A model generated the notes under the pieces. It did no database searches. It was given only the letters and a program-made list of their open reading frames with translations, and had not been told where the DNA came from. From Alphaproteobacteria bacterium (GTDB lineage Bacteria; Pseudomonadota; Alphaproteobacteria; Rs-D84), in contig WRCC01000001.1 of NCBI GenBank assembly GCA_009784235.1, positions 241,506 to 305,505 of the forward strand: a stretch of 64,000 nt of DNA. Reading direction: 5' to 3'. Position 1 is the stretch's first letter; each line of letters begins with the position of its first letter. Below, piece by piece: positions 17,538 through 26,579 of this stretch. Made by a program: the position numbers and the translations under genes.

Positions 17538-17903
17538 ATGTCTCTGGCAGAAAAATCTCTTGAATGTCCGGCGCTGATAACCGTTAAATTGGTGGACAGC
17601 AAATGGAAACTTCTTATCCTGTGGGAATTATCCCACGGTGTTTGCCGTTTTGGCGATATTTTGAAAAATATCGATGGGATAAGCCAAAAAGTCTTGACCC
17701 AAAATTTGCGGTCATTGGAATCAGACGGGTTGATTTCACGCAAAGTTTATGCAGAAGTCCCACCGCGCGTGGAATATACCCTAACCGATTTGGCGCGTGA
17801 TTTGGCCAAAGTCTTGGACATTATGGGTGAATGGGGCATCAAGTATGCAGAATTAAAAACCGACCATCCAATAAAATGGTACTTTAATAAATTTGAAAGT
17901 TAA
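17538..17903 (+). CDS. HxlR-family winged-helix regulator
   Basis: CPALITVKLVDSKWKLLILWELSHGVCRFGDILKNIDGISQKVLTQNLRSLESDGLISR; own TTGACA-N18-TATACT upstream. Confidence 0.92.
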   Translation: MSLAEKSLECPALITVKLVDSKWKLLILWELSHGVCRFGDILKNIDGISQKVLTQNLRSLESDGLISRKVYAEVPPRVEYTLTDLARDLAKVLDIMGEWGIKYAELKTDHPIKWYFNKFES

Positions 17904-17930
17904 CAGAAAATCCACCGTCCGGCGGATTTT

Positions 17931-19325
17931 TTACCGGTCATAAATCACAGGTGTTTTGTTGATGGTATAAATTCGGCCGGATTCCGGGCGGTTGTAATAG
18001 ATATATAAAACATTTGAGCCAACGCCTTTGTCCGCGACCCATGGATTGATGTGTCCGATGACTTGGCGTGTTGTATTGTTCGGGAAAACGGCACGGAACG
18101 TATTATCAAACACGCGGGAAAATTTATCGTTGAAATCCGGAGATGCGATAACATTCATCACAATCATGCCGCCGGGTGCGACACGTGATTTTATACGCTG
18201 CATAAATTCCATCGTTATTAAGTTTTCTGGGACTTGGTATGAATTTGAATACACATCCAGAATAATCAGGTCGTAATTTAACATCGTGTTCTTTAAAAAT
18301 TGACTGGCGTCTTGGACAATAAATTTTTTATTCTCCGTTAATTTTTCGCCCAAAAATTTCTGTTCTGAAACATCCTTTAACGTGCGTTCAATATCGATAA
18401 ATGTGTATGCGTTGAACGTATCGCGCAGACCTGCGGTAAATCCGCCGGCGCCCAAGACCAATATATTACGGCGTTTGTCGCGCGGCATATTATAAATAAA
18501 ATTATCGTTTATATAATCGACATACTGCGCGGTTGTGCCGGCGGATTTATTATATATCGACATATTTACGCCGTTCATTTTCAATATACGTGTGCCATCG
18601 CCATATTCTTCGACTGATATAGTAGAATTTTCATTATTAATAATAATTCCATACGCGCGACGCAGATAAGAATCTGTATTTATAACCACCGCCGGGATAA
18701 AAATCACGGCGATAATCGGCACCACAAACAATCGCGGCATCACGGCAAATGCAGCGCCCAGCGCCATGATAATTATCAATAATATAGTATAATTCACACC
18801 AATTATGGGCATTAAAATCAATGTTGTTGCCAACGAGCCTAAGACCGAACCAATCGTATCCCATGCCATAATTTTCCCGGTATAATTTATATCGTGCTTA
18901 TGTAAATAGCGCGAAAGCAACGCGACATTAAATCCGAATAAAAACGGTGCGACGGATAAAAATATTAATGAAAATAGTGCTGTCTGGGTGACGATTGAAA
19001 AAATTCCCGCTGCATACATTGTATAAAAATATCCGGTAATCAGCGCGAAACTGCCCGCCAAGACGGACATTGCCGCAATTGTTATAAAACTGGCGAATAA
19101 TATTTTTCGAACGTTATAGCGATTTGGCTTTATGGATGAACCGCGGAAATATCCAATAGACATAAAGCCCAGGAATGCGCCGATTATTATACTGGTCACT
19201 ACGGCCGAACTGCCTACATAAAACGCCAATTGCCGAATTACAATCAGTTCCAGAGACAGACTTAGAAACCCAGTTAAAAATATAAGAAAAAGCAACCATG
19301 CCCGTAATTTTACACCCACATTCAA
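17931..19325 (-). CDS. Membrane-fused spermidine synthase-like protein
   Basis: N-terminal polytopic TM region + ILVLGAGGFTAGLRDTF..YDLIILDVYSNSYQVPENL methyltransferase-like fold. Confidence 0.8.
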   Translation of the reverse strand: MNVGVKLRAWLLFLIFLTGFLSLSLELIVIRQLAFYVGSSAVVTSIIIGAFLGFMSIGYFRGSSIKPNRYNVRKILFASFITIAAMSVLAGSFALITGYFYTMYAAGIFSIVTQTALFSLIFLSVAPFLFGFNVALLSRYLHKHDINYTGKIMAWDTIGSVLGSLATTLILMPIIGVNYTILLIIIMALGAAFAVMPRLFVVPIIAVIFIPAVVINTDSYLRRAYGIIINNENSTISVEEYGDGTRILKMNGVNMSIYNKSAGTTAQYVDYINDNFIYNMPRDKRRNILVLGAGGFTAGLRDTFNAYTFIDIERTLKDVSEQKFLGEKLTENKKFIVQDASQFLKNTMLNYDLIILDVYSNSYQVPENLITMEFMQRIKSRVAPGGMIVMNVIASPDFNDKFSRVFDNTFRAVFPNNTTRQVIGHINPWVADKGVGSNVLYIYYNRPESGRIYTINKTPVIYDR

Positions 19326-19414
19326 TCCTTTTATTGGATATTAATGTAAAGACGAAAATGGCGCAATGGGAAAATACTTGATTTCCAATTGAATATATGC
19401 ATAATTGTTGACGC

Positions 19415-19490
19415 GCCGGCCTAGCTCAGTTGGTAGAGCATCTGATTTGTAATCAGAGGGTCGCAGGTTCGAGTCCTGTGGCCGGCACCA
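19415..19490 (+). tRNA. tRNA-Thr(UGU)
   Basis: gccggcctagctcagttggtagagcatctgatttgtaatcagagggtcgcaggttcgagtcctgtggccggcacca. Confidence 0.95.
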
Positions 19491-19584
19491 TAAAACAATT
19501 CCCAAATTTAACCCTGCATCCTTGCGACGCGCACATCGGCTCTTCGCTAATAACGCTCATCACCGTGTGCTTGGTACGCTCGGA

Positions 19585-19610
19585 TTCGAGTCCTGTGGCC
19601 GGCACCATAA
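19585..19610 (+). repeat. Duplicated 3' end of tRNA-Thr
   Basis: ttcgagtcctgtggccggcaccataa identical to 19468-19493. Confidence 0.8.
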
Positions 19611-19612
19611 TC

Positions 19613-19634
19613 GTAGGGGCGCATAATTGCGCCC
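19613..19634. repeat. GTAGGGGCGCA..TGCGCCC palindromic repeat
   Basis: gtaggggcgcataattgcgccc; related copies at 10613 and 49884. Confidence 0.65.
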
Positions 19635-19647
19635 ATTTTTAATTCGA

Positions 19648-19678
19648 CTGGATTGCTTCGCTACGCTCGCAATGACAA
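19648..19678. repeat. CTGGATTGCTTCGCTACGCTCGCAATGACAA palindromic repeat, copy 1
   Basis: Identical to copy at 20985-21015, near-identical at 33217-33247. Confidence 0.85.
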
Positions 19679-19686
19679 ACAGAACC

Positions 19687-20901
19687 TCAATCCTCGAAAT
19701 CATAATCGTTAATTGCTTTGGTAATTGCATTGACCAGTTTTTGTTGATGCGAATCTGAATTCAGCAATTTTTCTTCTTCGGCATTGGACAAGTGACCCAG
19801 TTCGATAAGCGCGCTGGGGATAGTGCTGCGCAAGACTGCGAACGGTGCGCTGCGCATTGCGGCGTTTGGTTGTTGCGTTATACCATGCGAACGGAATGAT
19901 TTTACCGTGATGCTGGCGAATTCGACGGATGCAGCTGTGACCGCGGCTTGCTGTAATGCGGACAGCGCATTTCGCACATCTGCTTCGAATTTTGCAAAAC
20001 CATCAACTTCGATTTTATCGACCGCGTTTTCCAGTTCAGCCAATTTGCGCGCTTCTTCGTCAGACGCTTTTTTGGACAGAGTATAAACCGAGAATCCCTT
20101 CATATTTCGGGATGGATTAGCATTCGCATGCAATGAAATAAATAAATCTGCGCGATGCCGTTCCGCCATATCGGCGCGTGTATTCAAGTTCAAGAATATA
20201 TCTTTATCACGCGTCAGATGCACGGTATAGCCCGCACTGGCCAATTTAGTACGCAGACGTCGCGCGACCGATAAAACCACATCTTTTTCGCGCACACCGC
20301 CGCGACCAATTGCGCCCGGGTCACGACCGCCGTGACCAGCATCAACAACGATTACGCGTTTTTTCTTGGCCGCTGGCTTTGGCGCTGGTGTTGTTGGTTT
20401 TGCGGCCGCTGCACCGGCACCGGTTGCCGCACCGCCCGCCATTGTAAAATCAATCACCAGACGGAATTTTGCATCGCCATTCGGTTCCAGAATCATAATT
20501 GATGGCTTGACATCTTCGCGCACGCGGCGACGCAGATTCGCAGTTATGTGCAAATTATTACCGACTTGGTTTTGTTCGATTGTTTTTACCAAAGTATTCG
20601 CCCCATAAACAGGCTTTACAGACGAATTACCCGCGGTGTTATTTAATTCAACGCGTATCAGATGCCGGCCATCGTCCGCCTTTGGATATGAAATTGTATG
20701 TGATGGCCGCGCGGATGTTTCAATTACAAATCGTGTTTTATCGCCCGGCTGGACCCCGGTGCGTATGGCGACCAGTGAATTGCGCGATGCGAATGCAACG
20801 CGCGGAAAAAACGAAAACGCAATCGCACCACCGCATGTAATTTGCAACATAGTGCGACGCGAAACTTGTTTTGAAAAAAGTCCAGATTCTTGTGGATTCA
20901 T
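19687..20901 (-). CDS. N-acetylmuramoyl-L-alanine amidase (AMIN + Amidase_3)
   Basis: VIVVDAGHGGRDPGAIGRGGVREKDVVLSVARRL, FISLHANANPSRNMKGFSVYTLS, AEEEKLLNSDSHQQKLVNAITKAI; Tat-like SRRTMLQ signal. Confidence 0.93.
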   Translation of the reverse strand: MNPQESGLFSKQVSRRTMLQITCGGAIAFSFFPRVAFASRNSLVAIRTGVQPGDKTRFVIETSARPSHTISYPKADDGRHLIRVELNNTAGNSSVKPVYGANTLVKTIEQNQVGNNLHITANLRRRVREDVKPSIMILEPNGDAKFRLVIDFTMAGGAATGAGAAAAKPTTPAPKPAAKKKRVIVVDAGHGGRDPGAIGRGGVREKDVVLSVARRLRTKLASAGYTVHLTRDKDIFLNLNTRADMAERHRADLFISLHANANPSRNMKGFSVYTLSKKASDEEARKLAELENAVDKIEVDGFAKFEADVRNALSALQQAAVTAASVEFASITVKSFRSHGITQQPNAAMRSAPFAVLRSTIPSALIELGHLSNAEEEKLLNSDSHQQKLVNAITKAINDYDFED

Positions 20902-20935
20902 CCTGGGTATTGTATCATAAAAACTAGGAACTAAA

Positions 20936-21041
20936 AACTAAAAACTAAGAACTTCTGTGCTCGCTATGCTTGCAATTTAATCAACTGGATTGCTTCGCTA
21001 CGCTCGCAATGACAACTCTTTCAAGTTCTTAGTTTTTAGTT
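20936..21041. repeat. 19-bp perfect inverted repeat enclosing the second CTGGATTGCTTCG.. repeat
   Basis: AACTAAAAACTAAGAACTT (20936-20954) / AAGTTCTTAGTTTTTAGTT (21023-21041); copy 2 at 20985-21015. Confidence 0.85.
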
Positions 21042-21068
21042 ATAAAAAATGCGCCGATGGCGCATTTT

Positions 21069-21689
21069 TTATTCAGCCGTTGCGAATTCACAGAAACCTT
21101 CGTTCGTGTCGCATTTCGACAAAGTGCTTTCCGCCACAAAGTATCCCTGCGGGTGCAAACATGCATCGCAGATTGCCGGGGCTTCTTTGCCAATGTGCCA
21201 GTTGCCACAATTCGTACAACGCCACATGACATCAAATTCCGATTTGAACAAAGTACCTTTTTCCAGATGGTCAATCAGCGCGCGATAGCGGGATTCATGA
21301 TAACGTTCCGCCATGCCGATATGACGCAATGTTTCGGCGATTGCTGGGAAGCCTTCCTTGGCCGCGGTTTGCGCGAATTCCGGATACATTTCAGTGTTTT
21401 CATGGTGTTCACCGTATGCCGCTGCTTGCAGATTTTCCAGTGTTGTTCCGATTTTACCGGCCGGGAATCCCGCGGTTATTGTGATTTCGCCGCCTTCGAG
21501 CATTTTAAACAAAACCTCTGCATGTTCTTTTTCTTGATTTGCGGTTTCTTCGAAAACTTTGCCGATTGCCGGATAGCCTTCGGATTTAGCTTTGCTGGCG
21601 AAAAATGTATAGCGATTTCGCGCTTGGGATTCGCCAGCAAACGCGGTTAAGATATTCTTTTCTGTCTGGGTTCCTTTGATTGATGGCAT
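21069..21689 (-). CDS. Rubrerythrin
   Basis: LTAFAGESQARNRYTFFA, ANQEKEHAEVLFKML, WRCTNCGNWHIGKEAPAICDACLHPQGYF. Confidence 0.95.
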   Translation of the reverse strand: MPSIKGTQTEKNILTAFAGESQARNRYTFFASKAKSEGYPAIGKVFEETANQEKEHAEVLFKMLEGGEITITAGFPAGKIGTTLENLQAAAYGEHHENTEMYPEFAQTAAKEGFPAIAETLRHIGMAERYHESRYRALIDHLEKGTLFKSEFDVMWRCTNCGNWHIGKEAPAICDACLHPQGYFVAESTLSKCDTNEGFCEFATAE

Positions 21690-21805
21690 TTGTTCTCCTT
21701 TATTGTTATGCGCGAAATTGTATCAAAGAAAAAATCAATAGTAAAGAAAGAAAAATCAAAATTCCGCTTGATTTTCAGCAAATTGTGTTATATATTGCGG
21801 CGCGT

Positions 21806-21881
21806 GGCTTTGTAGCTCAGTTGGTAGAGCAAGTGACTGAAAATCACTGTGTCGGTGGTTCGATTCCGCCCAAAGCCACCA
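21806..21881 (+). tRNA. tRNA-Phe(GAA)
   Basis: ggctttgtagctcagttggtagagcaagtgactgaaaatcactgtgtcggtggttcgattccgcccaaagccacca. Confidence 0.95.
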
Positions 21882-21907
21882 TTTCTTATTAATGGTGGAG
21901 ATTCCCC

Positions 21908-22459
21908 ATGAACATCATCAAAACACATATTGACGGCGTATATATCTTGGAGCCCAAAATTCACCGCGATGGACGTGGATACTTTGTCGAACCTTGGAAC
22001 GAACGTACGTTTCGCAAAAATGGCTTTCGATACAGTTTTGTCCAAGATAACCAGTCTTTTTCGCACTATGGCACCGTACGCGCGCTGCATTTCCAACGTG
22101 ACGAATCTGCCCAGGCAAAATTGGTACGTGCTTTGCAGGGGCGTGTGATGGACGTTGCAGTTGATTTGCGACCTGCGTCGCCAACGTTCGGGCAACATGT
22201 CGCTGTGGAATTGGACGACCATTTAATGCGCATGCTGATGATTCCACGCGGATTCGCACACGGGTTTTCAGTTTTATCAGAAACGGCTGTTTTTGGATAC
22301 AAAGTCGATAATTTTTATAATAAAGAGGCCGAGGGTGGGTTATTGTTCAACGACTCAGAATTGGGCATTGATTGGGGCGTGCCAACGGATAAAATAATTG
22401 CATCCGAGCGCGATAGATTATTTCCAACATTGGCGGAGTATAAAAAATGTACGCGATAA
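21908..22459 (+). CDS. rfbC: dTDP-4-dehydrorhamnose 3,5-epimerase
   Basis: PKIHRDGRGYFVEPWNERTF, FVQDNQSFSHYGTVRALHFQ, PRGFAHGFSVLSETAVFGYKVDNFYNKEAEGG. Confidence 0.95.
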   Translation: MNIIKTHIDGVYILEPKIHRDGRGYFVEPWNERTFRKNGFRYSFVQDNQSFSHYGTVRALHFQRDESAQAKLVRALQGRVMDVAVDLRPASPTFGQHVAVELDDHLMRMLMIPRGFAHGFSVLSETAVFGYKVDNFYNKEAEGGLLFNDSELGIDWGVPTDKIIASERDRLFPTLAEYKKCTR

Positions 22460-23280
22460 CCGGTGCTGATGGACAACTGGGCAATTGTTTGCGTGACCGC
22501 ATCGGTGACGTGCCCGCTATATTTGTCGATGTGAATGAATTGAATATAACGAATCCAGCGGCTGTTAAAAAATTCTTTGCGAAACATAAAATCAATTTGG
22601 TTATAAATTGCGCTGCGTACACAGCAGTGGATAATGCCGAAGACGATTTCCTGGGTGCTTATAATGTCAATCATTCGGGTGCAGAATTGCTGGCGCGATA
22701 TGGACGACGAATAATTCATATATCGACTGATTATGTATTCGATGGTCGCACAAATTCACCATATACAGAAAAAAATCCGGCCAACCCAGTATCTGTTTAT
22801 GGTAAAACAAAATGGCTGGGCGAACAGTCGGTTATGGAAGTTGCCCAAACCGCAGCAATCATCCGCACATCTGCATTGTATTCCGAATACGGAAATAATT
22901 TTGTAAAAACTATGCGTCGCTTGGGTGCGAACAACCCGGAATTGAAAGTTGTAAATGACCAGATTACTTCGCCAACGTATGCGGGTGATTTGGCGGATGC
23001 TATATTGCGGATTGCCGCACAAATGAAAAATGATTCGCGCGAAATTTATCATTTCAGTAATGAAGATACGGCCAGTTGGCATGATTTTGCGACCGCAATT
23101 ATGGAGATATCCAATTTGAAATGCAAAGTATTGCCGATTCCATCGTCCGAATATCCGCAAAAAGCAATTCGGCCGCCCTATTCCGTTATGGATAAATCGA
23201 AAATCAAATCGCATTATGGAATCGTGATTCCGCATTGGCGCGACAGCCTGATCAAGTGTATTAACACAATGAATAAGTAA
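22447..23280 (+). CDS. rfbD: dTDP-4-dehydrorhamnose reductase
   Basis: MYAITGADGQLGNCL, NCAAYTAVDNAEDD, ISTDYVFDG, NPVSVYGKTKWLGE. Confidence 0.95.
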   Translation: MYAITGADGQLGNCLRDRIGDVPAIFVDVNELNITNPAAVKKFFAKHKINLVINCAAYTAVDNAEDDFLGAYNVNHSGAELLARYGRRIIHISTDYVFDGRTNSPYTEKNPANPVSVYGKTKWLGEQSVMEVAQTAAIIRTSALYSEYGNNFVKTMRRLGANNPELKVVNDQITSPTYAGDLADAILRIAAQMKNDSREIYHFSNEDTASWHDFATAIMEISNLKCKVLPIPSSEYPQKAIRPPYSVMDKSKIKSHYGIVIPHWRDSLIKCINTMNK

Positions 23281-23282
23281 AA

Positions 23283-23312
23283 TTAAAATCCCAATTTTAT
23301 TGGGATTTTTTT
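23283..23312 (+). terminator. Terminator
   Basis: aaaatcccaattttattgggatttttttc. Confidence 0.8.
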
Positions 23313-23484
23313 CACTTTTTTAAAAGCCATGCTTATGATATAATTCCTGGCAGAGAACACCCCAATAAATCGTAATTCCAACACCATACAAACTAATTGT
23401 AGTTTTTTTTGACAAGATTAAGGAAACAAATTTCTTTTTGGTCAAGTCATGTTAAAATTACATTCATACATGAGAGAGAGAGCT

Positions 23485-24252
23485 ATGAAGTCCAAAAAAC
23501 TTTTATTTCTGTCGGCCTTGACTTGTGTCGTGCCCATTATGTCCATGGCAAATGTAATGGGGCAACCGACGGTTCGAAACGTTGTTTATGGCGGCGTACA
23601 ATCTTCGGACGGCGTTTATGTAAAATACCAGACGCCAAAGGGACCATTCAGCGGACATTTTTATCTGGGGCTGGGATTTGCTTTGAATTTTGCAAATTTC
23701 GATAACAGATATCACCTGGATTCTGACCCATCTGTTACCGAAAAAGATTCTTATTCTTTTAAATTAATGCCTGGATTTGATATTTCGGGTGGTTACCGAT
23801 TCGCACAGCGGTGGCGCGGCGAATTAAATTACGGATATGTCAGCAAGTTTGAAGACAAAGACAATGTCGCGTCATTCTCGCTTTCGTCCCAATATCTGAT
23901 GGCCAATATTCTTTATGATATTTGGACCAAGGATACGACGTCGATATATATCGGTGCGGGCGCAGGTGCATCATTGCTGGAAACCCGTATGTCTGGGATA
24001 ATCTTTCCGCCGGGCGAAGGCGATGCAAAACGAAAAGCAACATACGCCGGACAATTTATAATGGGCATCGAAGAAGAAGTAACGCCGAATATTTCGGTCA
24101 TGCTGCAATATAGATTTATGTACACCGGTGGTATGGATGATGCGCGTACGGCGATGAACCCGGACACGTTGGTATTTGATGATGTTCTGCACACAAAGAC
24201 CAGCGGCATAATGACCAATACAATACAACTGGGCGCAAGGGTTAGATTCTGA
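23485..24252 (+). CDS. Outer-membrane beta-barrel, paralogue of 54778..55539
   Basis: Signal peptide; shared WRGELNYGYVSKFEDKD / WRAELNYVYAGNYEDKD; C-term TKTSGIMTNTIQLGARVRF vs SKTSGIIGNTFSLGIRYVF. Confidence 0.8.
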   Translation: MKSKKLLFLSALTCVVPIMSMANVMGQPTVRNVVYGGVQSSDGVYVKYQTPKGPFSGHFYLGLGFALNFANFDNRYHLDSDPSVTEKDSYSFKLMPGFDISGGYRFAQRWRGELNYGYVSKFEDKDNVASFSLSSQYLMANILYDIWTKDTTSIYIGAGAGASLLETRMSGIIFPPGEGDAKRKATYAGQFIMGIEEEVTPNISVMLQYRFMYTGGMDDARTAMNPDTLVFDDVLHTKTSGIMTNTIQLGARVRF

Positions 24253-25007
24253 TGAATAAATTAACCAAACGTTTATATGCGTTTTGTACTTTGTGCGGCG
24301 TTGTTGGATTTGCAGGTTCGGCGTATGCCGCTGCAACAATTCGGGCACCCGGCACAAGCGCAACACCATCAGCATCATCCGTACGTTCGGCAACGACTGG
24401 TGCAAGCGTACGCACAGTAAATACATCCAATGCTTCTGCGCCGATACGCACGGCGCCCCAGCCAAACCCAGCGAACACCGCGCGATTATCAGTTGGACGA
24501 TTGTACAATAGTGGTTCGGGTGTCACATCATTGCCTGGTGGTGGCAGTGCGGGCGGCGGAAACATGGATTTATCTGGGTATGCGCTGCAAGAAGATTTGG
24601 ATGCTTTGCAGTTGCGGCTTGACCGCGAAGATGGAATTCTGCACGACCGCATTGATGAATTGGAAAATTTCCAGCTGGACTTGTCGGATATTTATACCAA
24701 AGACGAGATTGATGTAATAGTGGGCGGATTAACCATAGGCCAAGGTGACAAAGGCGACACAGGTCCCCAAGGCGCAATTGGCCCCCAAGGAATACAGGGC
24801 GAGCGCGGTGAACAAGGAGCCCCAGGTGAACGCGGCGAAGCCGGACCACAAGGAGAAGCAGGACCACAGGGCGCAACAGGCCCCCAAGGTGCGCCCGGAA
24901 CCGGACTCCCCAGCATCGGCCAAGACGGACTTTATTTGGTAAGCGTTGACGGTGGCGAAACATCTTTGATGCGCGTTGGTGTTGTAACGGGCACATACCA
25001 AGAATAA
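24252..25007 (+). CDS. Secreted collagen-like protein
   Basis: [52 protein letters not shown]; start overlaps barrel stop (tgATGa). Confidence 0.85.
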   Translation: MNKLTKRLYAFCTLCGVVGFAGSAYAAATIRAPGTSATPSASSVRSATTGASVRTVNTSNASAPIRTAPQPNPANTARLSVGRLYNSGSGVTSLPGGGSAGGGNMDLSGYALQEDLDALQLRLDREDGILHDRIDELENFQLDLSDIYTKDEIDVIVGGLTIGQGDKGDTGPQGAIGPQGIQGERGEQGAPGERGEAGPQGEAGPQGATGPQGAPGTGLPSIGQDGLYLVSVDGGETSLMRVGVVTGTYQE

Positions 25008-25085
25008 TTTGAAACAAAAAAATAAGCTGAATTGCCACAGAAATAAAAAAATTAAAAAACAAAAACTAAACGGGAGAATAAACAA

Positions 25086-26018
25086 ATGACAAACCTTAAA
25101 AAAATTGCACTGACATCGCTGGTTGCAATATTTGCAATTGGTGCGACCGCGCACGCAGACCCGGTATTGACATCCCAGGAATACGTGGACAGCGGATTGG
25201 GTCAGAAACAAAATAAAATCGCGGGCACGGTCGGTCAAATCGTAACCGCAACCGGAACATTGGGCCAAATAACTTATACCGGTGTTGATGCTGTGGCTGT
25301 ACCAGGTTCAACCAATCTGGTCACATCCGGCGCAGTTGCATCGGCGATTGCGGGTATTGATACGGTTATTGATGGACTGGGCAGCGCGGCTTTTGCAGAA
25401 ACAACAGATTTTGATACAGCAGGCAGCGCCGCAGCGGTTCAAACAAATTTGAATACTTTCCAAAATCGCGGGTCGGGATTTGCCACAGCAATCCAAGGCA
25501 CGCTGGCAGATACTGCATTGCAAGCCGGTGACAACGTATCTGAATTGATTAATGATGCGGGCTATTTGACGTCTGCTGATATGTCGGGATATGCAGTCGC
25601 GGCCAATTTGGGCAGCGCGGCATTCGCGGAAACAACTGATTTTGATGCAGCTGGATCTGCAAGCACGGTTCAAACAAACCTGAATACTTTCCAAAATCGT
25701 GCCGCAGGGTTTGCAACATCTGCCCAAGGTGCTTTGGCTGATACAGCGCTGCAGGCAGCGGATTTGAGCGGTTACGCCACAGAAACATACGCCGATACAG
25801 TTGCTGGGGCGGTTCAAACAAACCTGAATACTTTCCAAAACCGTGCGGCTGGGTTTGCAACATCTGCCCAGGGCGCGTTGGCGGACAGCGCATTACAAGC
25901 AGCCGACATTGAAAACAAAATGGACAAAGTTGATTGTAATGCAGGCCAGATGCTATTTCATAATGGAACTGCGTTCGTTTGTGTAAACGTTGCAGTGGGA
26001 CAATATACGGGTTCATAA
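25086..26018 (+). CDS. Secreted tail-fibre-like repeat protein
   Basis: Signal peptide; repeats of AAFAETTDFD..VQTNLNTFQNRAAGFATSAQGALADTALQAAD. Confidence 0.75.
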   Translation: MTNLKKIALTSLVAIFAIGATAHADPVLTSQEYVDSGLGQKQNKIAGTVGQIVTATGTLGQITYTGVDAVAVPGSTNLVTSGAVASAIAGIDTVIDGLGSAAFAETTDFDTAGSAAAVQTNLNTFQNRGSGFATAIQGTLADTALQAGDNVSELINDAGYLTSADMSGYAVAANLGSAAFAETTDFDAAGSASTVQTNLNTFQNRAAGFATSAQGALADTALQAADLSGYATETYADTVAGAVQTNLNTFQNRAAGFATSAQGALADSALQAADIENKMDKVDCNAGQMLFHNGTAFVCVNVAVGQYTGS

Positions 26019-26079
26019 TCAATATAAATCTTGTCGTGCGAATGAAATCTTTTATTTCATTCGCACATATAGGTAATTG

Positions 26080-26562
26080 ATGAAACGCTTTATTTCTATT
26101 TTTTCCGTTTCTATGATAATCGGATTCAGCGCGGATGTTCGTGCCGAATTGCCGGTTATTGTATCCACAGAATACCTGCAAAACGGACTGGCCACACGTG
26201 CCACCACAGCGATTGTGTCGGCGCTGCGCGATGATTTCGATTTCATTGATTATTCATTAACCGTAAATAACACGATTGCAAAGGCCAACAGCGCATTGCA
26301 GGCGGGCGCAAATATTTCCGCGCTGGCAAATGATGCAGGATATATAACTGGTGGTGATTTTGTACCGATGGCACAACGCGCAGTGGCAAACGGTGTCGCT
26401 ACACTGGACGCTGGCACAAGAATTCCGTATGCACAAATCCCAGTCGGCACGACTGCGAATACAATTGCCGCCGGAAATGACACGCGATTTAATACTATTC
26501 CACATGGCGCGCCCGCGGGCAATCCCCCAGCTGGTCGTGTATTTATATGGATGGAACATTAA
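26080..26562 (+). CDS. Secreted tail-fibre-like protein related to 25086..26018
   Basis: Signal peptide MKRFISIFSVSMIIGFSADVRA; STEYLQNGLATRAT, NSALQAGANISALANDAGYITGGDF. Confidence 0.65.
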   Translation: MKRFISIFSVSMIIGFSADVRAELPVIVSTEYLQNGLATRATTAIVSALRDDFDFIDYSLTVNNTIAKANSALQAGANISALANDAGYITGGDFVPMAQRAVANGVATLDAGTRIPYAQIPVGTTANTIAAGNDTRFNTIPHGAPAGNPPAGRVFIWMEH

Positions 26563-26579
26563 GCCAAGGGCACATAACA

